Assembly: GCA_032433765.1 (NCBI GenBank)
Contig: JAVIAB010000092.1
Coordinates: 67,651,666 to 67,715,665 of the forward strand
Direction: 5' to 3'
Source of the DNA: Megaustenia siamemsis
Taxonomy: Eukaryota > Mollusca > Gastropoda > Stylommatophora > Ariophantidae
DNA: 64,000 nt
Translations under genes and position numbers: made by a program
Notes under the pieces: generated by a model
The model's input: the letters and a program-made list of their open reading frames with translations, nothing else
The model's database searches: none
Told to the model about the DNA's origin: nothing
In this document: piece by piece, positions 55,801 through 64,000 of the stretch
Numbering within the stretch: the first letter of the stretch is position 1
How the letters are laid out: each line of letters opens with the position of its first letter

Positions 55801-58800
55801 TTAAACCGCTAATAGTGTTTTTATATCCATGATGGATTTCAACATCCCTAAAATTGTGCGCGTCTTGAATTGTCTCATAGACTTTTGTCATAAAGTTGTA
55901 GGGGACAATGAAAGTTTTATTTCAAGAGAGATAGGGAAAGAGAGATGAAAGCTTTATTACGAGAGAGAGAGAGAGAGGGAGGGAGTGAGTGAGTGAGTGA
56001 GAGGGAGTATGTGTGTGTGTACACGTGCGTGTGTTTTTGGCCTTTCCGTTTTATTTTCATTTGAAAATTAAATAATCCAAACATTTCTTGCTTCTTCCAT
56101 GTTTGACCTAAACTGACACTTCGTCAGTTTTGTTGAAGAAAATGCTGGGACGCGCGGTGAAGCGTATTTGGACATGCATCGACTGCAATGAAACTGATTA
56201 TATGAAAGTGGAGATAGAGGAGAAAGAAACAGATAGGGGTAGTTTAGGGGTGGGGGGTATAAAATCGGGTGGAGGAAGCATACCTTGTATCTAAATCTAA
56301 GAACAAACTTACAGCAATTCGGGCTTTTAATTTGTGTTTACATATTACTAAACTCTAAGAGGAAAGCTACGACACAATGTGCTCAACTAATTATGTTCAA
56401 AGTGTAAGAGCACAACTACAGCAATTAAGCTAATTAACAACACATTAAACATACGGCATAGCCAAACATCAATGTAGCGCCCCGGGTATGGTCGGAGCAT
56501 ACACACTCACTCTGTTTCATGAAGTACAGAGTCCAATCCAAATTAAAATGAGACCAGCTATACAAAACATGCATACGCATTTTAATGCGCAGGTATACAC
56601 AGTCGTGGAAAATTCATAATTTAGTTTAATAGCATGACTCCTATCTCATTGGAATTATACGTGAATAAACATGTGTAACTTTGAATCTGTCACAAAACAT
56701 CCATACATGATATCGCAAAGATGAATGTCACTCTTGCAAAGAATTTGTTACGCCCACATAATGTATTCTGCTTTAAACCCTGGGGCTGAAAAAGGTGTCC
56801 ACCTCTAGTCTAGTCTGGTGACGTTAACTAAATCTAAACGTTATTTTGGCAGCTCCAAGAACTAATCCTAAAATATATCTCAATATTCAATTCGGAATAA
56901 TTACCTAGTTTATCCTGTTATAGGAAAGGATATAGAGGTTAACCAAGCAGATCTTCCCGCGACCTTGTTATATGTCTTCCTATTTCAATCTGGTCCTGGA
57001 TCGTTCAAGATATGCCTTAAATTGTCCCATTATCTAATTATTGATCTTCCAGGGCTGTCTCAATCCCCGGTAATAGGTTTAACAAGGAATGGAAGGCTTA
57101 CAAACGTTGCCCAGCGAATCCATCAACCCAAATATGGCAATGTTGCTGTTGGACCTGGAATATACGCATTAGATATTTCTGGCAGCCTATTTGTGTTTTC
57201 TAAGAAGAATTTGAGAAAGAGAATCTAAGAGGATCCTTCATACGAGCTTTCTCGTTCTCGTTACAATATATGCCAAATAATACACTCATTTAAAAAAATG
57301 TATTCTGTTTAAAAAGATATGCTTTCTTTTTCTGTTGTCTTTCGTCGGATTCATTTTGATATTTTCAATTATTAGTTTCCAAGAGGATGACAATCAGGCA
57401 TACCTCTAGCCAACCATACTACCCGACCGCTTTCAAATGATATGCTATTAACTATCTCCATTGTCTTTCTTCAACCTCGAGCTCCACTAATCGTATCATG
57501 TTTTGTGGTAACAGCTATGAATTTGCATTGCATACAATGTATGTAGTGAATCGCCTAATTGTCCCCACCCCCAAGATAAAGGACTTAGGATTCATATTGA
57601 GAGGAGAAAGTTTACAGTATTCCTGGTCTTATATCATGTCCCCACTTATATCATGGTCTCTTCCTTTATCTTTGTTGATCTTTATACAATTCCACTCTTT
57701 CAGTCACTTGGTGTCACTATGTTTAATGGGATCCTTAAGTCTAATGCATATTAACATTTGTTCTGCCATATATACGTTAATGGGGAGCTCAGTCATTATG
57801 CTTATAATGTAATCTGTAAGTATGTTTTCTTGTATGCCCAGTTTGTACGAAACAAATATTGTTATTTCGTGAATTCCACGGTCATCAACGTCACGGAAAT
57901 CTTGGTCATATATAGCATTATACAAGCTGCGTTAAGAGATTGATCTTATGGTTTAATTGATGGTCATGGCAATGCAATTGATACACACAAAATTCTAAGT
58001 GCAGTTCAAATGTGGTTATTAGGATGATTGAAAATGTGACCTGTTCTCTACTTGTCAAGATAAATGTCTCTGATAAAAATTTCTTGACAACAAGAGTGTT
58101 CGGTTTGACAATTTAGGCAGGTTTACTTTTTTTTTTTTTTATTATTATTATAGACGTCCGCACCCATAATATACGTGTTTGGATTCATTCGCCTTGCGAA
58201 TTATGGCGGAATTTTTTTAGACCAAACGAAAGAACCAAGAATATGAATTAGATGGTAAATGAAACGTATAATGTATTTTATTATTTTTACAAGGCCACAT
58301 TTTGTACCCAGATAGCTCAAATATGAGAACCATAATCGGATTAGTATTGAAGAGACGTTGCCTAGAAAGACAATGTTAATAGATTCTTTAACCATGATTT
58401 ATCCTATTTACTGAATATACATCATATCATTCAGCTGCGTCTTCGCTGCCCGGATGTAATAGTAAACAACAAAATATTAATATATTGTGATCTTCATACA
58501 CAATAACGCGTACGCGACCGCGAGTTAACGCTTCTCGGTTCGGAATAGCAGAAGAGGTCTGTCAAAAATTCGCTGAAAATGAAAGCTTGGCCACGCCTGC
58601 CGTTCATCATTCATGCACTCCTTCAAAGTCCCTTTAGGCCACTGTCGCGAGCTTCGATCGTACTTTTTTGTGACAGTTCGCACATTCGTCCCAAATGAAT
58701 TGTGGGCACTGTTGAAGCATATGAAACATTGCTCACTCTCAGTAATGCCGCATCGAATAGCTGTCTTATCGTAGCACAAGTTCAAAGGAAATGTAAATGC

Positions 58801-58929
58801 TCCATGCACATTCTCTGAGACAAATGAAGCTAGCACTTTAAGAAAAAATTGATGCATGAATATGAATACCAATATTTCGTTCAAAATATGTCTTGTCCAC
58901 ACAGTTTTAACTTACTTTAAATACTTAGT
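55801..58929. other. Unassigned 3.1-kb stretch
   Basis: A (GA)/(GAGT) tract lies at 55957-56020. Open frames at 56965-57228 (plus, 87 codons), 57498-57812 (plus, 104) and 58525-58902 (minus, 125) have no domain I recognise. The last (about residues 39-110: LNLCYDKTAIRC, QCFICFNSAHNSF) has ordinary composition and is the only one I would examine as a possible exon or unknown transposon fragment. Confidence 0.45.
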
Positions 58930-59069
58930 GCATTCATATAATAATGCACCACATCGGTTTTCTCAGGAACCGCTAATTCAAAAAGTATGAATTTGTTTAT
59001 ACAGTATTCAATGATACATCATGTAAACATCGGTATCATTCAACATAATCTCCATCCACTTGTACAGCT

Positions 59070-60418
59070 TTATGTCAGCGCGAAATAAGTGCATGTGTTC
59101 CTAGCCTGTAACAGTCTTTGCCCTGATCGTGTAGCCATTTCTTCGTTGCATGAATCATCTTCAAACCTTGTTCCACAGAGGACATCTTTAAGTGGACTAA
59201 AGCGATGGAAATCGGAAAGTGCCAAATCAGGGCTGTATGATGGATGGGGAAGTACAGTCCAATCCAATCTGGTGATTGCTTCCCGTGTTGCCAGACGTGT
59301 GAGGGCGCGAATTGTCGTGAAGAAGAAGCAGGTCTGCTGGATTCTTGTGCGGTCGAACTCTGCGAAAACGTTGATTGAGTTTTTTCATTGTCTTAATGTA
59401 AGCTTGCGAATTGATTGTCTCTCCTCTTGACATAAAGTCCACAAGAATCACACTTTCAATGTCCCAAAAGACAGTGACCATAACATTCCCAGCTGAAGGA
59501 GATGTCTTGGATTTCAATTTTAGCCAAAAGGTTCTCTTCATAAACATTGAAACGCTCCAACAGTTCAGAAGAAATTGCTTTTCTTTGCAGTCGGCGCTCA
59601 TTTGTGAGATTTCTTTGAACCCTTCTTGCACAAACCGTACAGACTCCGAAAGTTTTTATAATTGCATTTGCACTACCAATGCTGACTGACAAATTTAAGG
59701 CCAATTGTTGATTAGTGATGCGCCTATCAATTCGAATTCAAAACAAACGATGAAATTAGAGGAATCGCCAATAAACCACTAATATCTTCAGTAATAAAGA
59801 AAAGACGATGGTCATATGTTGGACATGTGATGAGAAGAGATAATAACCGAATAGCAAAGCAAGCCCTCATGTGGGAAACAACAGGTAAGAGGAAAAGAGG
59901 AAGACTCAGAGAGACACTGAGAAGAACATTGATGAGAGAGGCAAGAGCAGCAGGAGTCGGCTCTCTCAATGAGATAGAGCTGCTTGCACAGAACAGAGAC
60001 AAATGGCGAGATTTGATAAAATATCTTTAAAAGAATTGAAAACTGCTAGAACAAAAAATTTAGATAAGAGAAGGAGTATCTTGGTCTACGGCCTATGGGC
60101 CGGCTACAGCTCGAAAGGTCAATAGATAGATAGATAGATGCGCCTATCAGCAAAAGTAATTACCTCAGCGCATTTCAACATCTCTGCATAGGTGGCTGTG
60201 GCAGGCCATCCACAGCTGGACGATCAAGAAGCTCAGTATCTCCGCTTTCCGATTCTTTTATTCTCTGAACCCAGCGACTTATTGAGCCCATGTCGACTGG
60301 AAAAACTTCCACACACATCACATAGGCGCTTTTGAATGTTCACATCAGTTTTCTTCTCTAAAACGAGACATTTTATAACAATTCGCTGCATATAACGCAA
60401 GTTGATAACATGCTCCAT
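59070..60418 (-). pseudogene. mariner transposase relic
   Basis: The encoded enzyme would cut and paste mariner DNA at TA sites. From the 5' side: an N-terminal remnant MEHVINLRYMQRIVIKCLVL at 60418, then decayed sequence; AEMLKCAEVI up to the LINE-B insertion; then LSVSIGSANAIIKTFGV, CARRVQRNLTNERRLQRKAI and SSELLERFN. The segment with the first catalytic Asp (normally GDETW) is deleted: the frame jumps into SKTSPSAGNVMVTVFWD. The second Asp survives in LLLLHDNSRPHTS and the third in YSPDLALSDF, as in the DD34D family. Frameshifts occur at about 59255 and 59500. It cannot be active. Confidence 0.9.
59730..60136 (+). mobile_element. LINE-B copy 4, nested in mariner
   Basis: An exact 13-base target duplication GATGCGCCTATCA (59717-59729 and 60137-60149) bounds it. 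It is 5'-truncated, beginning at the ...FKTNDEIRGIANKP segment. The frame is open without a break to the natural stop: KKRRWSYVGHVMRRDNNRI, KQALMWETTGKRKRGRLRE, then LLAQNRDKWRDLIKYL. The 3' UTR reads GGGCCGGCTACAGCTCGAAA and the tail is (TAGA)n. Confidence 0.97.
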
Positions 60419-60580
60419 TTCAACGATTTAGTGTAGTCGTATTATTAGGCCGACTGCAGTGCAATTTGATGCACAGAATCAACACATGCCATATTTAAAG
60501 TGTCAAAATTGTAATGCTTTTATGTTTATTATTAACTAAGAAAACTGATGTGCTGCATTACTTTTTGAACGCCCTCGTAT

Positions 60581-61236
60581 TAATATTTACGACAATACTA
60601 TTGCCTCCCTTCGTAAACTGACCGTGTGACCTCAATTGGGGCAAAACGAAAAGAGAAATATTACTTCTTCTACTTAACAAACAACGATGAATCATCTGAC
60701 ACATTTTACAAAAACAGCAAAACGTAAATAGACAAATAAATGAATACCGTGTCATAAAGATATTACCATTCTAACGTGTTACAGAGTAGCAGCTGTTGCA
60801 ATGTAAAGGTAAGAGACTGTACGGAATAAGTCCCATGGAGAAACCTAGACGATCGATGCAAAGGATTTAATACAAACGAAAAAAAGAGAGATCTTGATGA
60901 GACGAAGGTTTCTCTTACACTAACAGCGAATACAACAACTGGTGTGTCGAATTCACCCGTTACGAAGTTATCCACCCGCCATCTATAGAAGTAAGCCTGA
61001 GGGTTGAAGGGGAAATCGCTGATAATTCTCAACTGGCGTGACGTTTTCAGTTTTTCAAGCAGGGGAGGTTGTGGGCAGAGTGACGTCAGTCGTCCTTAGC
61101 ACATTTTGCTCATGCTAGTAATGGTGTTTTGGGGTTTCCCTTTCATCCATCGGGCTTATTTCTAAGGGTGGCGATTGAAGATATCGAGTCTAAACTTCTT
61201 ATGCAGATAGCCCTCTGTGTATGTGTGCGTGCGTGC
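60581..61236. other. Unassigned sequence
   Basis: Short frames of 65-89 codons on the minus strand without recognisable domains. Confidence 0.5.
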
Positions 61237-61475
61237 GTGATGCTGCGCTGACTAGTGGTTACTAAAGCTGTCCAATTGAGGACATGGGAACGAGATCATG
61301 CAATCGAGCGGTTCTATGGTTCATCAAACCTTAAATGTGCGACGTATATTTTTTAAAAGGAAAGAAAAACTGCCTGGCACATTACTGACAATATTTTCCA
61401 AACACTGCGCCGATGGTAAAAAAAATGTTGGCACTAACACCACAATAAACATTGTGCTCGTGGTGTGACAGGATC
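61237..61475 (+). mobile_element. Ancient SINE-1-related copy
   Basis: The whole SINE-1 order can be traced at low identity: GACTAGTGGTTACTAAAGCTG (head), GGTTCATCAAACCTTAAATG, a T6 run, GGAAAGAAAAACTGCCTGGCAC, ATTACTGACAATATTTTCC, GCACTAACACCA and GTGGTGTGACAGG. The B box is lost. Confidence 0.65.
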
Positions 61476-61928
61476 CCATTCTATGTGGATAAGTCCAATT
61501 CATGTTGGGACACCATTTAAGTCCACTTCTTGTCAACAAAATGTTCTGTTAAATTCATGTTATCACACAATTTTTCGACATTCAAAATATCAGTCATTTA
61601 ACTTCCGTGAGCAATTCCATATTATCATTTCTTTCGCAGATATTCTCACCTGTTTATATCAGACAAAACTAGGCTTCAGTATAATTCATCTGTGCTAGGT
61701 ACTTACCGTAATGCGTAAGGGCATCTGTATTTCTTGTCCCTGACCTGTATGGCTAGTGCCTGCAAGGTTAGAAGTCCATAAACTGTTTTCACAACACCTG
61801 ACAGCGTTCTGTAGGAAATAAAGGAGAAGTAACACACATTGTCAATAATTCCAGTTAGTTCTTCATATAATGGTATAAGATTAATTGTATTTAATCCATC
61901 TATGTTCAGGGCCAATCACGGTTTTCAT

Positions 61929-63188
61929 CAGCATCATCATAAAGTACCGGGCCTAGTGGCGTAGGTGATCATGTCTCTCCACAACATTCGATCTCGGCAG
62001 CTATTTATCATTTCTGTTGTTGGCCTTCTGCCAAGCCATTCTCTTAAGCTATCTGTTATTTTTTCTCTTTGCTTCCCTCTATCTCTTCGTCCCTCAATGT
62101 TTCCAGTTGTTACAATATATTCAAGTTGTTCTCTTCTCATTACATGGCCAAAAAATGATGATTTTCTCTTCCTAATATTGGAAATTAGCTCTCTTTTTGC
62201 TTTGACCTTTCTCAGAACCTCTTCATTACTCTTCTTAGCTGTCCATGGTATTCTCAATATTCTTCTGTAAAACCACATTTCTACAGACTCCAGTGATTTT
62301 CTTGTGTGTTGTCATATTGTCCATGATTCGCATCCGTATGTTAAGACTGGCTCTACGTAACATTTAAGAACTCTTTTTCTTGTTTCTATTGTCAAAAATA
62401 GATTGCATAGTATTTTCCTCATTTTTTGGAAAGCTGCTTTTGCCTGAGCCATTCTACATCTCACCTTTTTTGTACATCTTCCGTCTGAGGTTAACAAAGT
62501 TCCCAAATATTTAAATTCATTTACTTGTTTTAATATTGTTCCACTTGTCTTTATTTTGCACTGAGGTGATGTCTTTTTCTTTGTTGTTACCATTACCTCT
62601 GTCTTTTTGCTATCGAGGCTGAGTCCTTTATTTTTGCTTTCCTTCACTAAAATGTCCAACATTTCTTGTAACTCATGTTCACTCTTAGCGATTAATACTG
62701 TATCATCAGCATACCTTAGATTATTTATATTATGACCTCCAATTGTTATTCCAGGCATGCCCCTTATAGATCTTAAAATAATCTCACTATAAATATTAAA
62801 CAAATCTGGTGACAGCACACAACCTTGTCTAACACCCTGTTTTATTTGTTGAAACATTCCCAATTGGTTTCCAGTTCTTATGGTCGCTGTTTGTTGCCAG
62901 TACATGTTCTCTATTATTCTTAGATCTTTGCTGTCTATGTTTATGTTTTCTAAAATGTTGATTATTTCTTGGTGCTTTGCTTTGTCAAATGCCTTGGTGT
63001 AATCTATGAAACATAGGTATAGATCTGTTTTCACCTCTATGGCTCTTTCTACTAAAGATTTTATGATATAAATGGCATTGCTTGTTCCTTTATCTCTAAC
63101 AAAACCACACTGTTCATCGCTAAGTTCTGGACTGATTTTGTTTCGCACTCTTCGCATGATGATTCTTAGTAATATCTTAGTCATATGA
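61929..63188 (-). mobile_element. LINE-A, best-preserved copy (5'-truncated)
   Basis: Bounded by an exact 12-base target duplication CACGGTTTTCAT (61917-61928 and 63189-63200). It covers the RT from before palm motif A to the stop, a very short 3' UTR and a TGATGATGCTGATG-like tail. The open frame runs to the truncation point at the right end. Confidence 0.97.
61937..63184 (-). pseudogene. LINE-A reverse transcriptase, one in-frame stop
   Basis: The enzyme primes cDNA synthesis at a nicked target. The first 290 codons (63184-62312) show GFVRDKGT (27-34), motif A CFIDYTKAFDK (58-68), motif B GVRQGCVLSP (117-126), catalytic YADD (158-161), motif D SLDSKKTEVMV (189-199), motif E FKYLGTLL (224-231) and the thumb LTYGCESWTI. 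A TGA at 62312-62314 stands where the copy at 44386 has GGA. The same frame then continues through 62278-61937 (MWFYRRILRIPWTAKKS, FFGHVMRREQLEYIV, SLREWLGRRPTTEMINSC) to the natural stop. No frameshift in about 415 codons. The N-terminal endonuclease is missing. Layout fits RTE-like LINEs; the clade is inferred. Confidence 0.93.
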
Positions 63189-63200
63189 CACGGTTTTCAT

Positions 63201-63801
63201 AGACACATAATAATGGTATATCTATAGTAACGGACTTTCAATCAATGCGATATACCCGGTGCACCCAACGTGAGTAGGTTATGCATAAAGAGGCATCAAA
63301 TTTAACAGATATAGTGTTCAGGTCACGCAGATGTTCGTGGCAATGATAGAGCTGAGAAGTTGGTCTCAGGAGAGCCAACGATGAGTTATGATGGATATAA
63401 ACAAGGAAATACGTCTTTAGGTATTGTATCCTGGAAAACAACATGGCTATCAGTGAGTATGAAGTGGTGATTCAATTTGAAATACAGTGCTGAAACAAAC
63501 AGGAATGGCAAAATGCTTGGACGAGCTAAATGTGTGAGTAACCAGAGAGCTGCTGGAACCATCTTTATATACACTTCTTTGTGCGTTGAAATGACTCACG
63601 ACATTGGATTTATTTTGGGGTGCTGTGGTTTTCAAATCCAAGAACAATGAACGATAGCACATCTGCTTGTTATCATCTCAAATTGGTATTTCAATTATAA
63701 TCTTTAAAGTTTTACAGCAGTTGTGGATATCCTGACCTCAGAGCATTCCACTCATTCTTAAAATTTATATTTTATGGAAGTGGCTTCAATTAGCGTTACC
63801 A

Positions 63802-63853
<52 letters not shown>

Positions 63854-64000
63854 GACACACACACACACACACAAAGCACAATTTTTACTTAAAGTAAATA
63901 TGTATGTGTCAATGATATTATAGTAGTTAATGCTTGCGCCAAAGGTTGCCCAATCTAAGAGTTTCGAAGGATGGGGCGTGCTATATTCAATTAGTAACCA
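63201..64000. other. Unassigned right edge with (TC)n and (AC)n
   Basis: A (TC)n tract of about 22 units (63804-63848) is followed by (AC)n (63855-63873). Three short overlapping minus-strand ORFs (62-70 codons, 63238-63662) have no recognisable domain. Confidence 0.6.

Larger units (their letters stand above)
58930..60580 (-). mobile_element. mariner element, split by LINE-B
   Basis: Terminal inverted repeats are recognisable: left TAATGCACCACATCGGTTTT (about 58943-58962) and, reversed from the right, TAATGCAGCACATCAGTTTT (about 60563-60544). The outermost right end reads TACGAGGGCGTTCAAAAAG on the minus strand. The left outer end is decayed. Minus the 407-base LINE-B insertion and its 13-base duplication, the element is about 1.23 kb, normal for mariner. 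Confidence 0.85.

Noticed and set aside
56965..57228. 87-codon plus-strand ORF
   Set aside because: No recognisable motif, and a length expected by chance in 64 kb.
58525..58902. 125-codon minus-strand ORF next to mariner
   Set aside because: Ordinary composition but no recognisable domain and no flanking exons that I can support. Left as unassigned; a protein search would decide.

Overview
The window is eukaryotic, animal-type, gene-free DNA. It is AT-rich and packed with simple repeats, minisatellites, non-LTR retrotransposon (LINE) relics and tRNA-derived SINEs. I found no convincing host exon, RNA gene, operon or bacterial feature. The two tRNA-headed SINE families, the many RTE-like reverse-transcriptase relics, a mariner relic and the abundant (TC)n, (AT)n and (GATA)n tracts fit a large lophotrochozoan genome. 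A cephalopod such as an octopus is my best guess, from general familiarity only; no species-specific gene is present to prove it.

Layout. 0-9 kb: a (GGAA)n/(GGAAGACA)n array, the first SINE-1 copy, two decayed LINE-A 3' ends and a strikingly regular 46-bp minisatellite. 9-15 kb: a 430-bp dispersed element (called D430 here), a composite LINE-A insertion inside another LINE, SINE-1, a CR1-like 5' fragment, LINE-B, and LINE-E with a 144-bp insert. 15-21 kb: an RT relic with a YADD motif (LINE-G), two SINE-2 copies, SINE-1 and a GATA/GACA tract. 21-29 kb: mostly unassigned sequence, two LINE-B copies, a 34-bp minisatellite and a 420-bp foldback. 30-42 kb: a series of LINE relics (LINE-F, C, D and A) with nested SINE-1 and D430 insertions and a 660-bp pentanucleotide array. 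42-50 kb: a LINE with an RNase H domain, LINE-A pieces, a pogo/Tigger-like DNA transposon and further SINE-1 copies. 50-58 kb: microsatellites, a fourth D430 copy joined to a 27-bp minisatellite, and unassigned DNA. 58.9-60.6 kb: a mariner relic split by LINE-B. 61.9-63.2 kb: the youngest-looking LINE-A copy.

How it fits together. The autonomous elements, by descent, are LINEs. The SINEs and D430 are their likely dependants. At least fourteen insertions can be bounded by target-site duplications (TSDs) of 9 to 14 bp read directly from the sequence, and many sit inside older LINE relics, so a relative insertion history can be built. SINE-1 and SINE-2 share a TACTTTAC-type 3' end, which suggests one common LINE partner that is not represented here. 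All family names (LINE-A to LINE-I, SINE-1, SINE-2, D430) are local labels for this window. Identity to database families was not tested.
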